Shown: positions 6,340-15,021 of the stretch, in pieces
How positions within the stretch are numbered: the stretch's first letter is position 1
How the letters are laid out: the number at the start of each line of letters is the position of its first letter
Source: Synergistaceae bacterium UBA6101
GTDB taxonomy: Bacteria > Synergistota > Synergistia > Synergistales > Synergistaceae
Reading direction: 5' to 3'
Assembly (NCBI GenBank): GCA_002428495.1
Contig: DIWR01000009.1
Location: 1 to 64,000 of the forward strand
DNA length: 64,000 bases
Notes under the pieces: model-generated
Seen by the model: only the letters and a program-made list of their open reading frames with translations
What the model was told of the DNA's origin: nothing
Database searches by the model: none
Made by a program: the position numbers and the translations under genes

Positions 6340-8162
6340 TCAGATTATTCATGACGCTCACTATCATTTTGTCAGCGGCTTTATATATGACAGTTTGTTC
6401 TGTCTGTCCTGCATATGCTGTGACGACAACTGCTAAAACAGGGGGACCCAAATCTGTAATCGAAGGGATGAAGGTCAGGCAGGTAGGCAGCAGCCAGGTC
6501 ATGCTCGAGCTGAGGGGTACTTCGATAAGCCTTCCTGTGCAGGGGGCGACGACAGGCAGCGCGATAACACTTGTATGGAGAGATATTCGTTTCCCAAGGA
6601 ACACAGACAAAAAAGACTGGTGGGACGAATATGGCTGGGATATACTCAGGTTAAAAGAGAAAGAGAGCGAAGAGTGGTACCAGGAATATGAATACAACCT
6701 TGTGCAGAGGATCAGCGTTGTATCAAATGACCAACAGGGACTTACAATGGATGTGGTCGGTGAAAAACCTTTAGTTCTTAAAAAGATAACCGGAATGCCG
6801 GGGTCAGACAGGATCACACTCACCCTGGAAACTGTTGCTGATATTGTGCCGCCGTCACCGCCCAAACCACGCTCCCCAGTCCAGGGAGACCCCCTTGGCA
6901 TGTACGCGCCTGTGACGCTTGAGCTAAGAGACATATCTGTCAGGGAGGTTTTCAGGATGCTGGCAGACCTTCACAGGCTGAATTTGGTCATTGACAGTTC
7001 TGTGCCCGACAATTTGATGACTTTTTCTTTCAGGAACACTAAATTCAGCGAGGTCTTTGCATATATACTCAGGATGAACGATCTTACATATGCTCTAATG
7101 GGCAATACTCTGGTAGTCGGAACTGCGGAGAGCATCGGAAAGACTCTGGGCAAAAACATAACTAAGGAATACAAAGTGGCATACGGAGATATTAAAAAAA
7201 TGCCCGCGATAATAATGGGCCTTGTTACTCTCCCAAAACCTCCTGTTGTGGATGAACGGCAGAGAGCTCTCTATGTTACCGGCACTGCTGAACAGCACAT
7301 AGAAGTTGAATCGCTGATGAACAGGATCGATCACCCCGGAAAACAGGTCATGCTCGAAGCAAGGCTGATAGAGATCAACGACGGTGCACAGCAGGAGATC
7401 GAGACGCTCATTTCTTCTGTCTATAAGGGCTGGCTCTTTACTTACGGAGCTCAGGGGCTTTCATCAGAATACACATACGCAAATGATCTTATAAATATAA
7501 TTCCCAACGTTAACCCTACGGAAACGACTACACCGGGGCAGCTTCCGATCCTAGGCTCTGACTCAACGATGCCGGTAAATGTCGTAGATCCGACAATGAA
7601 AATGCTGGATGCAGGGTTAAGGGCCATGGAATCAGACAACAAAGGAAAGATACTTGCCAATCCTTCTGTGGTCGCACTTGACGGACAGAAAGCCACAATA
7701 AAACTTACTCATAATTATCTGTACCAGTCAGGTCTGGACGAAAGCGGCAATCCTGAGTTTACTGAGCAGGAAACTGGTCCGACCCTAGATATTACTCCTA
7801 CGATCGGAAGAGACGGTTTCGTAACGCTGAAACTGAAGATATCGACAGGAGAGATAGTGCAGTTCAGAGACAGCGGTATCTCAGAAGTGCCCGAAACTAC
7901 AAAGCGCGAAGTGGACACTCAGATAAGAGTCAGGAACGGTGAGCTTTTTGTTATCGGCGGACTGTATCAAGAGAACAAGACCAAGGGCGTGACAAGAGTG
8001 CCGATCCTTGGATATATCCCGCTCATTGGAGAGCTCTTCAAGAGCAAGACGGACAAGCACTCCAAATCAGAAATGGCTTTTATCGTAATGCCGCATATAT
8101 TGGATGTGCCGACTGGGTCAGCCGAGATCTTTGATATGCCCGCCAAAAGCCTGATACAGTAA
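6306..8162 (+). CDS. pilQ: Type IV pilus secretin PilQ
   Basis: 618-residue outer-membrane secretin through which the pilus leaves the cell. It has a signal peptide with cleavage likely after AYA near residue 36, an AMIN-like N-terminal region, then secretin/TonB short domains (LRDISVREVFRMLADLHRLN, around 210-290). The C-terminal secretin domain has motifs VMLEARLIEIN and IPILGYIPLIGELF-like (here VPILGYIPLIGELFKS). The ATG at 6306 is preferred over TTG 6300 because AGGGGTGAG is then about eight bases upstream. Its presence argues for a diderm cell envelope. Confidence 0.88.
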   Translation: MVKQKIPHRSVIRLFMTLTIILSAALYMTVCSVCPAYAVTTTAKTGGPKSVIEGMKVRQVGSSQVMLELRGTSISLPVQGATTGSAITLVWRDIRFPRNTDKKDWWDEYGWDILRLKEKESEEWYQEYEYNLVQRISVVSNDQQGLTMDVVGEKPLVLKKITGMPGSDRITLTLETVADIVPPSPPKPRSPVQGDPLGMYAPVTLELRDISVREVFRMLADLHRLNLVIDSSVPDNLMTFSFRNTKFSEVFAYILRMNDLTYALMGNTLVVGTAESIGKTLGKNITKEYKVAYGDIKKMPAIIMGLVTLPKPPVVDERQRALYVTGTAEQHIEVESLMNRIDHPGKQVMLEARLIEINDGAQQEIETLISSVYKGWLFTYGAQGLSSEYTYANDLINIIPNVNPTETTTPGQLPILGSDSTMPVNVVDPTMKMLDAGLRAMESDNKGKILANPSVVALDGQKATIKLTHNYLYQSGLDESGNPEFTEQETGPTLDITPTIGRDGFVTLKLKISTGEIVQFRDSGISEVPETTKREVDTQIRVRNGELFVIGGLYQENKTKGVTRVPILGYIPLIGELFKSKTDKHSKSEMAFIVMPHILDVPTGSAEIFDMPAKSLIQ

Positions 8163-8215
8163 ATTTAATTTACTGTGCATAAAAACATAAATCTCTTTCG
8201 GGATGGGGGAGAGTC

Positions 8216-9922
8216 ATGCAACCTATTAGGACATTAAAACTTGGAGAACTTCTTGTTAATGCCGGGGCAATTACATCTGCCAATCTTCAGGCGGCGCTTG
8301 GAGAACAGAAGGTCTCACACATGCGGCTTGGAGAGGTCCTCATCAAAAACGGCTACCTGACTGAGATGCACCTTGCCGAGGCGCTGAGCGCGCAACTTGG
8401 GATCCCTTTTATTTCGCTTGTAAAAGAGAGGCCGAACCAGAACGCACTCTCAATGATACCCGAAAACGTTGCTGTCAGGCTTAACATCATTCCGCTTTCT
8501 CTCACCTATGACGGACGCATCACGGTCGCAATGTCGGATCCTATGGATACCCTCGCGATAGATGAGATATGCATGCTTACCAACAGGGAAGTGGATATAC
8601 GGATAGCTACGGCAAGTGACATCAATAAGGCCCTCTCCACTTACTACCGGGTCCAGTCAAGTGTGGAAGATGCTGTGCAGGATGTAATGAAACAGTCAGC
8701 AAACATATCCGGCTCGACTCAGATAATGTCCTCAACTGTTGCTCAGGACATAGCAACTGTTAATTCTGATGATGCGCCTGTTGTACGCCTCGTAAACAGT
8801 ATTCTGGAACAGTCTGTCAAGGAGAAGGCCTCTGACATACACATTGAACCATCCGATACAACTACGAGCGTAAGGATGAGGATAGACGGAACTCTTTTCC
8901 TTACGACTGAGATCCCCAAAAATCTGCATATGCCTCTGATCGCGAGGATAAAAATTCTTGCAGGCATGGATATCGCAGAAAAAAGGCGGCCACAGGACGG
9001 CAGGATCCTTATTAAAGTAAGCGGTAAAAAAATGGATATGCGTGTATCGACCCTCCCTTCTATTTATGGAGAAAAAGCTGTCCTGCGTCTACTTGATCAG
9101 GACAATGAACACATAGGCATCGAAAAACTGGGATTTGATCATGACCAGGCGGAAAAATTAAAACAGGTAGTCACTGCTCCTCATGGCATCATACTTGTTA
9201 CAGGACCCACGGGAAGCGGAAAATCAACTACTCTCTACTCGCTTCTTGAACTGATCAATAAGCCGGAGGTCAACATCATCACTATAGAAGACCCTGTTGA
9301 ATATACGATCGCAGGGATAACCCAGATCCAGGTAAACGAGAAGATCGATGTCACTTTTGGAAGCGTACTGAGGTCGATATTGAGACAGGATCCGGATAAA
9401 TTAATGGTAGGAGAGATAAGGGACCAGGAAACGGCACATCTTGCAGTAAGGGTAGCTTTGACAGGGCACCTTGTATTAAGTACCCTCCATACAAACGATG
9501 CGCCTGCTTCCATAAACAGGCTTGTCGATATGGGAGTCCCGAATTTCCTGATCGCATCGTCGCTGAGATGTATAGTGGCTCAGAGGCTTGTAAGGAAGCT
9601 CTGCAACAACTGTAAAAAAGAGATAGAAGTAACAGAAGAGATGTCTCGGGACATAAACATCCCTGCCGGGTCAAAAATATACAGCCCTGTAGGATGCCCA
9701 TCGTGCCGTTTTACAGGTCACAGCGGCAGGACTGTGATAGCTGAATTGATGGTAATAGATCCAACCTTAAGGGAAATGATAAACAACGCGCGGCCTCAGC
9801 AGGAGATCAAGGATCACGCATTAAATAACGGCATGTCTACGCTGAGAGACGTCGCAATGAAAAAAGTACTCGACGGCACTATCAGTGTAGAAGAGATGCT
9901 TATCACAACAATGTTCGATTAA
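8216..9922 (+). CDS. pilB: Type IV pilus extension ATPase PilB
   Basis: 568-residue GspE/PilB ATPase that powers pilus extension. The N-terminal MshEN region carries two tandem repeats (KLGELLVNAGAIT near residue 8 and RLGEVLIKNGYLT near 38), the type known to bind cyclic-di-GMP. The core has Walker A GPTGSGKSTTL, an Asp box (IEDPVEY), Walker B (LMVGEIRD) and His box (TGHLVLSTLHT). Zinc-binding cysteine pairs CNNC and CPSC are in the C-terminal part. GGGGGAGAG precedes the ATG. It lies 53 bases past pilQ and 16 before pilT. Confidence 0.95.
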   Translation: MQPIRTLKLGELLVNAGAITSANLQAALGEQKVSHMRLGEVLIKNGYLTEMHLAEALSAQLGIPFISLVKERPNQNALSMIPENVAVRLNIIPLSLTYDGRITVAMSDPMDTLAIDEICMLTNREVDIRIATASDINKALSTYYRVQSSVEDAVQDVMKQSANISGSTQIMSSTVAQDIATVNSDDAPVVRLVNSILEQSVKEKASDIHIEPSDTTTSVRMRIDGTLFLTTEIPKNLHMPLIARIKILAGMDIAEKRRPQDGRILIKVSGKKMDMRVSTLPSIYGEKAVLRLLDQDNEHIGIEKLGFDHDQAEKLKQVVTAPHGIILVTGPTGSGKSTTLYSLLELINKPEVNIITIEDPVEYTIAGITQIQVNEKIDVTFGSVLRSILRQDPDKLMVGEIRDQETAHLAVRVALTGHLVLSTLHTNDAPASINRLVDMGVPNFLIASSLRCIVAQRLVRKLCNNCKKEIEVTEEMSRDINIPAGSKIYSPVGCPSCRFTGHSGRTVIAELMVIDPTLREMINNARPQQEIKDHALNNGMSTLRDVAMKKVLDGTISVEEMLITTMFD

Positions 9923-9938
9923 TCGGAGGCTGCATACT

Positions 9939-11018
9939 TTGCCAATTTTTGACATTAACAACCTTCTGCTTGACGGTGTAATGAGCAGTGCAAGCGACAT
10001 TCATATCTGTGCGGGAGCAAAACCAGCACTAAGGATCAACGGCACACTTGTAAGACGTCCATATGCTGAACAAATTACGAAAGAAGACATGGACAACGTT
10101 ATCAACACTCTTCTCTCTCCGGAACAGCTCAGCAGGTTCAACGATGACAGAGAGTTTGATTTCAGTTTCAATTTCTCAAGCGGGCCTGATTTCAAACAGC
10201 GATTCAGGGGAAATTTCTCTTTTGAAAGAGGCAACCCTGTACTCGCGCTCAGGATAATCACACCGATAATCAGGACTGTCAAACAACTTATGCTGCCTGA
10301 TGAAGTCAGAAACATATCCCACAAAAACAACGGACTGTTTATAGTTACAGGACCTACCGGATCGGGAAAATCAACAACTCTTGCAGCTATGATCCAGGAG
10401 ATAAACCTGACACGGCCGACTCATATAATCACGATCGAAGACCCTATCGAATACATATACAGCTCTGCTGAATCAATGATCCATCAGCGTGAAGTAGGGA
10501 GCGACACAAAAAGTTTTTCTGAGGCGCTGCGGCGAGCAATGAGACAGGACCCTGATGTCATAATGATCGGAGAATTGAGGGACCTTGAGACTATCTCTGC
10601 GGCAGTTACGGCAGCAGAGACAGGACATCTTGTCCTGACTACGCTTCACACGCCCGACGCACCTCAAAGCATAGACAGGATAATAGACGTATTTCCCTCA
10701 GGGCAGCAGCAGCAGATCAGGATACAGTTGTCATCGATCCTCATCGGAATTCTCTCGCAGCAGCTCGTACCTCTTGTTACTGAAACTGGACGAATGGTGG
10801 CTACAGAATTTCTGATAGCAAACAATGCCGTAAAGAACTACATAAGAGAGGCCAAGACCTCTCAGATCAAAAACGCTATTCAGACAGGTTCCGCCCTCGG
10901 CATGCATACCATGGACCAGGATCTGGCACGAATGTACAGAGAAGGTCTCATAAGCAGAAAAAATGCGATCGCGTTTGCTTATGACTTAAAAGACCTTGAA
11001 AGATTCATGGGAGATTGA
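9939..11018 (+). CDS. pilT: Type IV pilus retraction ATPase PilT
   Basis: 359-residue hexameric motor for pilus retraction and twitching. Motifs: SASDIHI near the N-terminus, Walker A GPTGSGKSTTLAAM, Asp box ITIEDPIEY, Walker B VIMIGELRD, His box TGHLVLTTLHT, and the PilT-specific C-terminal helix AVKNYIREAKTSQIKNAIQ, which matches the AIRNLIRE signature. It lacks the MshEN region of PilB. The start is TTG, about nine bases after CGGAGG. It is followed immediately by minor pilin genes. Confidence 0.94.
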   Translation: MPIFDINNLLLDGVMSSASDIHICAGAKPALRINGTLVRRPYAEQITKEDMDNVINTLLSPEQLSRFNDDREFDFSFNFSSGPDFKQRFRGNFSFERGNPVLALRIITPIIRTVKQLMLPDEVRNISHKNNGLFIVTGPTGSGKSTTLAAMIQEINLTRPTHIITIEDPIEYIYSSAESMIHQREVGSDTKSFSEALRRAMRQDPDVIMIGELRDLETISAAVTAAETGHLVLTTLHTPDAPQSIDRIIDVFPSGQQQQIRIQLSSILIGILSQQLVPLVTETGRMVATEFLIANNAVKNYIREAKTSQIKNAIQTGSALGMHTMDQDLARMYREGLISRKNAIAFAYDLKDLERFMGD

Positions 11019-11035
11019 GATCCCGAAAGGGAACC

Positions 11036-11341
11036 ATGCTTACCGGAACGCTGGCGGCATGTTTTATTGCCGTGATAGTCACCGGTGTTTTCGCATGTCT
11101 CTTTCGTGCAAGTGTAATGCTCGTAAAAACACCATATGAGATCCTTGATATAGAGAGGGCTAAGCACGACGCCCTCTCTGTCCTGTCTTCGGGCAGTATC
11201 CCCCAGCAGGTCAACTTCAATAACGTACGAATAAACCTTGACAACACTTCAGAGGACAAAAATTTAATTCTTTTGATCGAGAAAGACGGTTTTCAGAAAA
11301 TCAGAGGATCTTATCTTGTGTGGCCAAATGAAAAGCCATAA
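11036..11341 (+). CDS. Small pseudopilin-like membrane protein
   Basis: 101-residue protein with one N-terminal hydrophobic helix (about residues 3-30) and a small soluble part. No prepilin cleavage consensus is visible, since no Gly-Phe pair precedes the helix. By position, between pilT and two other pilin-like genes, it is likely an accessory pilus protein. The ATG at 11036 follows AAAGGGA. An in-frame TTG at 11015 overlaps the pilT stop and has its only Shine-Dalgarno candidate too close. No family recognised. Confidence 0.55.
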   Translation: MLTGTLAACFIAVIVTGVFACLFRASVMLVKTPYEILDIERAKHDALSVLSSGSIPQQVNFNNVRINLDNTSEDKNLILLIEKDGFQKIRGSYLVWPNEKP

Positions 11342-12278
11342 AAATAAGGCTTTTTTTCTTATAGAGCTGGTTGTCAGCATCGGTATAATGCTGATAATGA
11401 CCCCTTTGTTTATCTCTGCTGTAAAAATTGCTGTGGACAGGATCGATATAGATACCGAACACATAAAGGCGCATAAAAGGATATCAAGAGCAGAGTCACT
11501 TCTTAAAGCACCTCTTTTCTATTGCGGACTTGGAATGCCGGTCGATGCTTCAATATATAAGGCGGCTTTCGGCAGCCAGAAGTTCGATCCCTTCAGGTGG
11601 GACGGCCCTATAAGCGTCAAAAAGGGACCAAGCGGTTTTGATAACAGTGAATTAAGGATATCCTTCGCCAGGCCTGGAAGCACAAAGCTCACCCGGATGA
11701 CACAGAGCGAAACGCCTGACGGAGTCGTAGATCTTCACAAATTCCCTGATCAGAACGAATTAGGAGATACTTATTCCAACAATTCACCCGATATCAGAAA
11801 CTGGGTCCTATTCCCATCGACCTTTCCTCCATCGACTCCCTTTTGTGTAACAGGCCTCAACAAAAAAACAATGTCTGTAAAAAATAATCTGGGAAGATCT
11901 TTCAGCATTTCGAGGGGAGACAGGGTGCATCACATGAGGGCAATGTGCGTCTACTCTCATAACGACTGCCTTTATACAAAGGATTTCAGGACTTCCGGAG
12001 CACAGCCAAGGATAAAGGGAATCATTGATATTAGGTTTGACCTTGATATTGAGAATAAGCTCGTTAAGGTCTATATCCTTGCAAGAGGCGACAGACTGTA
12101 CGATTCGCCAAAGGAGATAGAGGGCAGGGAAGAATGGCCTGAAGAATATCTTCGCCAATGGGATGAAAAAGGATCAAGATATAAGCTCTTTGCGTCAAAA
12201 ACTGTATTGTACCTGCCAAACCTGATAGGAAGCGATGTAATATGCGAAGAATACATAAACGCGACGGAGCAGTTCTGA
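11316..12278 (+). CDS. Minor pilin / pseudopilin (PilW-like)
   Basis: 320-residue protein with a type III signal: basic leader, then A|FFLIELVVSIGIML. The expected Gly at -1 is replaced by Ala, which prepilin peptidases can tolerate, and the mature Glu5 is present. A long soluble domain of about 280 residues with no recognisable fold follows. Size and position match PilW-type minor pilins, which prime pilus assembly. The TTG at 11316 has AGAGGA seven bases upstream; ATG 11328 is an alternative without a good site. It overlaps both neighbours. Confidence 0.6.
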   Translation: MCGQMKSHKNKAFFLIELVVSIGIMLIMTPLFISAVKIAVDRIDIDTEHIKAHKRISRAESLLKAPLFYCGLGMPVDASIYKAAFGSQKFDPFRWDGPISVKKGPSGFDNSELRISFARPGSTKLTRMTQSETPDGVVDLHKFPDQNELGDTYSNNSPDIRNWVLFPSTFPPSTPFCVTGLNKKTMSVKNNLGRSFSISRGDRVHHMRAMCVYSHNDCLYTKDFRTSGAQPRIKGIIDIRFDLDIENKLVKVYILARGDRLYDSPKEIEGREEWPEEYLRQWDEKGSRYKLFASKTVLYLPNLIGSDVICEEYINATEQF

Positions 12279-12841
12279 TCACAGCCATTTATTGTTCTGT
12301 TGCTATACTCACAGCTGTCCTGCTCTATTTTACACTGGCAAATAAGATCCATGGTTCTGTTAGCTGGGAGTGTACCCTTCTGAAAAGGGAAAACGCGGCG
12401 GTACAGGCAGAAGCCATGGTAAAATTCTGGTTCTGTTCATCAGTCTCTGGAGATGGTTTCATCGACCCTTCAGAATTTATTCCTGGATCTGAACCTAAAG
12501 ATGATCCCTACCTGGATCTCCCCGAAGACCTGCTGCAGGAGGTCAGAGACCAAAATAAAAATATCTGCATTCAGGCAACGGTCATCGATCAGAATTACAG
12601 CGACTCATTTGTGTCTGAAGCAGAGAAGATGAATGTCCCAAAGGGAGAGCCTTCTGTGCTTTTGATCGCAGCTGAAGGAGAAAGTCGCGACATATGCTTC
12701 ATTAAGAGATACCACATCAGGGTAACTTCAGCATATTCCGACGAAGAAGGAGAGCCCATGGTTCTTTCTGAAAATGTACTTGTCCTTAAGGAACCCTCAG
12801 GAACGATAAGAGCGATACCTCTATACACAAAAAAACAATAG
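12242..12841 (+). CDS. PilX-like minor pilin
   Basis: 199-residue protein starting RRIHKRDGAVLITAIYC, then a hydrophobic helix to about residue 33. The basic-G-A-x-L-I pattern is that of PilX/GspK-type minor pilins, which lack Glu5. The rest is soluble and unlike anything I recognise. It overlaps the preceding pseudopilin by 37 bases and ends the pilus operon. No terminator is seen in the 100 bases that follow. Confidence 0.55.
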   Translation: MRRIHKRDGAVLITAIYCSVAILTAVLLYFTLANKIHGSVSWECTLLKRENAAVQAEAMVKFWFCSSVSGDGFIDPSEFIPGSEPKDDPYLDLPEDLLQEVRDQNKNICIQATVIDQNYSDSFVSEAEKMNVPKGEPSVLLIAAEGESRDICFIKRYHIRVTSAYSDEEGEPMVLSENVLVLKEPSGTIRAIPLYTKKQ

Positions 12842-12847
12842 CAGATA

Positions 12848-12877
12848 AAGACAAACAAGCTTTCTTTATGTTATGAT
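12848..12877 (+). promoter_or_regulatory. Possible promoter for efp
   Basis: AAGACA (12848-12853) and TATGAT (12872-12877) with an 18-base spacer. The -10 matches five of six consensus bases, the -35 about four. It stands 68 bases ahead of the efp start. Confidence 0.35.
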
Positions 12878-12944
12878 AATACGGCGTATCCATGGCAAAT
12901 GAGTGCGCATGATGTTTTGTGAGAGAGCACAGGGAGGTTTTTCA

Positions 12945-13517
12945 ATGGCACAAATTGTGGACACCAGCGATTTCCGTCCGGGACTTAAGATCAAATGGGA
13001 AGGCGGGATGTGGGTCATTCTTGAATGTTCCCATCACAAGATGGGAAGGGGAGGCGCGATCGTAAGGGGAAAACTTCGCAACCTTGAGACCGGATCCTCT
13101 GTTGACCAATCTTTTAAGTCAGGAGAACGCTTTGAAAGGATAATTTTTGACGAAAGACCTGCCCAGTACCAATACAAAGATGGCGACAGCTATGTTTTTA
13201 TGGACATGGAGTCTTATGATCAGGTATACCTTACCGAAGATATCCTGGGAGATGCGGTGAAATACCTGATCGATGACCTTGAAGTAAGTTTTGATATGTA
13301 CGAAGAACGGGTCATGGGCATTGAGCTTCCAAATTCGGTTGCGATGCAGATAACGGACACACCTCCCGGATTCAAGGGAGATACAGCTTCAGGCGGTGGC
13401 AAACCTGCCACTACGGAGACAGGCCTTGCCATCACGGTGCCGTTCTTTGTTGAGAACGGGGAGATAGTCCTTGTTGATACGAGGACCGGCGAATACCTTG
13501 AAAGAGCAAAGAAATAG
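12945..13517 (+). CDS. efp: Translation elongation factor P
   Basis: 190-residue, three-domain OB-fold factor that rescues ribosomes stalled on polyproline. Domain I holds the tip loop KMGRGGA, where the usual modified lysine (PGKG context) is replaced by Arg35, with Lys32 three residues earlier. The rest is typical (VRGKLRNL, FMDMESYDQV, GLAITVPFFVENGE). The ATG at 12945 follows GGGAGG; upstream in-frame codons from 12903 have no such site. Length is normal. No modification enzyme (EpmA, EarP or YmfI) is seen in the window. Confidence 0.95.
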   Translation: MAQIVDTSDFRPGLKIKWEGGMWVILECSHHKMGRGGAIVRGKLRNLETGSSVDQSFKSGERFERIIFDERPAQYQYKDGDSYVFMDMESYDQVYLTEDILGDAVKYLIDDLEVSFDMYEERVMGIELPNSVAMQITDTPPGFKGDTASGGGKPATTETGLAITVPFFVENGEIVLVDTRTGEYLERAKK

Positions 13518-13533
13518 AAAGGGAGGGTTCCTG

Positions 13534-13935
13534 ATGAGCTCACGTGAAAAGATAGCGTACCTTAGGGGATTGATCGACGGGCAGAAAGTAGCCGATACGC
13601 CAGAGAAGGAGAAGTTTTTTGCTGCATTGGTAGATGCCCTTGACTCCTTGGCTGAGGCAATGGAAGAACACGAAGAAGTCCATAATGAGCTCAATGACTA
13701 CCTCGAACAGCTTGATGAGGATGTGAGTGAGCTTGAGGATGATCTCGACGCACTTATCGAAGATGAGTACGATGACGATGACGAAGACTATGAGGACTTT
13801 GATGAGGAAGAGTACGCCTCAGTGACATGTCCGGAGTGCGGTAAGGATTTCTACTATGAGCCGGCTGCCTACGAAGAAGATGAGGATCTTCTCTGCCCGC
13901 ATTGCGGTAAGCCTTTCAAATATCCTGAAGATTAA
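13534..13935 (+). CDS. Acidic coiled-coil zinc-ribbon protein (CD1247-like)
   Basis: 133-residue protein. The N-terminal 30 residues (REKIAYLRGLIDG) resemble the N-terminal domain of a small conserved Clostridia family annotated as CD1247-like. Next comes a predicted coiled coil (40-80), a highly acidic run of Asp/Glu (about 80-105), then a zinc ribbon with CPEC and CPHC. Function unknown; small zinc-ribbon proteins of this kind may bind nucleic acid or proteins. GGGAGG precedes the ATG. It lies between efp and the Asp23-like gene, as in some Clostridia-type efp operons. Confidence 0.65.
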   Translation: MSSREKIAYLRGLIDGQKVADTPEKEKFFAALVDALDSLAEAMEEHEEVHNELNDYLEQLDEDVSELEDDLDALIEDEYDDDDEDYEDFDEEEYASVTCPECGKDFYYEPAAYEEDEDLLCPHCGKPFKYPED

Positions 13936-13988
13936 ATTTGCAGCATAAAATAACATACAGCTAGTTGTCGATAAGGAGGAATAACCGC

Positions 13989-14471
13989 ATGGTCGCGAAC
14001 AATAAAGAGGAATTTGCAGTAAGCGAAACCGGTGAGACCGAAGAGGTCACTGCAGGGAACACTATTGATCAGTCTAACCTTGGAGGAAAGATCCGTATCT
14101 CGGAAGACGTGATAGCCCAGCTTGCTACAAAGGCTCTGAACAGCGTTGAAGGTGTTACTCCGGCGAATCCAGGGCTCATGGCTAACCTGCGTCTTGGAAG
14201 AAAAACAGTCAACGGTGTAAGGATAACTATCTCTGACGGAAATGCTCCTGAGATAGTTGTAGATGCATATATTGCTGTCAAATACGGACTTCGCATCCCT
14301 GATGTATGCTGGGACGTTCAGGAGGCAGTAAAGGAACAGATAGAACGCTTTACCGGCTATACTATCAAGGGCGTAAATGTTTACGTACAGGGAGTAACTT
14401 TCGGGGATAAAAAGGAGCCTTCTGCAGCTAATGCAGAGGCCGTTTACAACACATTTACCGAAGAGGCCTGA
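13989..14471 (+). CDS. Asp23/Gls24 family envelope stress protein
   Basis: 160-residue Asp23/Gls24 (DUF322) protein. The domain starts at GKIRISEDVIAQLATKAL (about residues 34-52), with VEGV and the closing GVNVYVQGVTF strand. Family members are small cytoplasmic, often membrane-associated proteins of uncertain function linked to envelope stress, and this type commonly sits upstream of nusB. AAGGAGGA precedes the ATG. A strong terminator follows. Confidence 0.88.
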   Translation: MVANNKEEFAVSETGETEEVTAGNTIDQSNLGGKIRISEDVIAQLATKALNSVEGVTPANPGLMANLRLGRKTVNGVRITISDGNAPEIVVDAYIAVKYGLRIPDVCWDVQEAVKEQIERFTGYTIKGVNVYVQGVTFGDKKEPSAANAEAVYNTFTEEA

Positions 14472-14490
14472 TCCCAACCGAAATTACGGA

Positions 14491-14526
14491 AGAAGGCCGG
14501 TTTCCTGAATAGAAACCGGCCTTCTC
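14491..14526 (+). terminator. Rho-independent terminator after the Asp23-like gene
   Basis: AGAAGGCCGGTTTC and GAAACCGGCCTTCT form a 14-base-pair stem with a short loop, followed by CAATT. The stem is very strong but the T tract is poor, so some read-through into nusB is plausible. Confidence 0.75.
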
Positions 14527-14544
14527 AATTAAGAGGTGAATAAG

Positions 14545-15018
14545 ATGCTCTTTTTATGGACGACGACCAAGCTGGGCAAAATTTGGATCGATGGAGACTC
14601 GTTACGCCAAATCGTCTCCAAGAGACTGCCGGAAGGTTTTTACTGCCAGGAAATTTCTTTTATCGGAGATCAAAACCTTTTGAATATTTATATTACCATG
14701 CCCGAGGGTGACAACGAAGAAGACAAGATAAGACTGGAAAAGAAGTTTACCGACATATTCACTAAGTCAGGAATCGCGGTCCATATAAACTGGATCAACA
14801 TAGCTCCTCAGGATAATCCCAAAACTAATCCAGTCTGGACACTGCCATTATTCTGGGCCGGCGCAGCAGCTGCACTGACTGCAATAGTGCACCTTGGGCT
14901 CAAGGGTATCCTGTGGTCACTTTTTGCTGCATTGATCGGCTATGGAATCTCCTGGATACTGCTTACCGAGGACGGCAAAAAACAAGTTTCAACTCTGATG
15001 CAGCTATTCAGGAGATGA
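14545..15018 (+). CDS. Small membrane protein of unknown function
   Basis: 157-residue protein not recognised. Residues 1-95 look soluble, and two hydrophobic segments follow (about 103-120 and 122-140), ending in a short basic tail. It sits between the Asp23-like gene and nusB, where Firmicutes often carry small membrane proteins (AmaP or DUF2273 types) as Asp23 partners. The second half, with two adjacent helices, is reminiscent of those. AGGTGA is five bases before the ATG. Only the gene call is firm. Confidence 0.6.
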   Translation: MLFLWTTTKLGKIWIDGDSLRQIVSKRLPEGFYCQEISFIGDQNLLNIYITMPEGDNEEDKIRLEKKFTDIFTKSGIAVHINWINIAPQDNPKTNPVWTLPLFWAGAAAALTAIVHLGLKGILWSLFAALIGYGISWILLTEDGKKQVSTLMQLFRR

Positions 15019-15021
15019 CAT

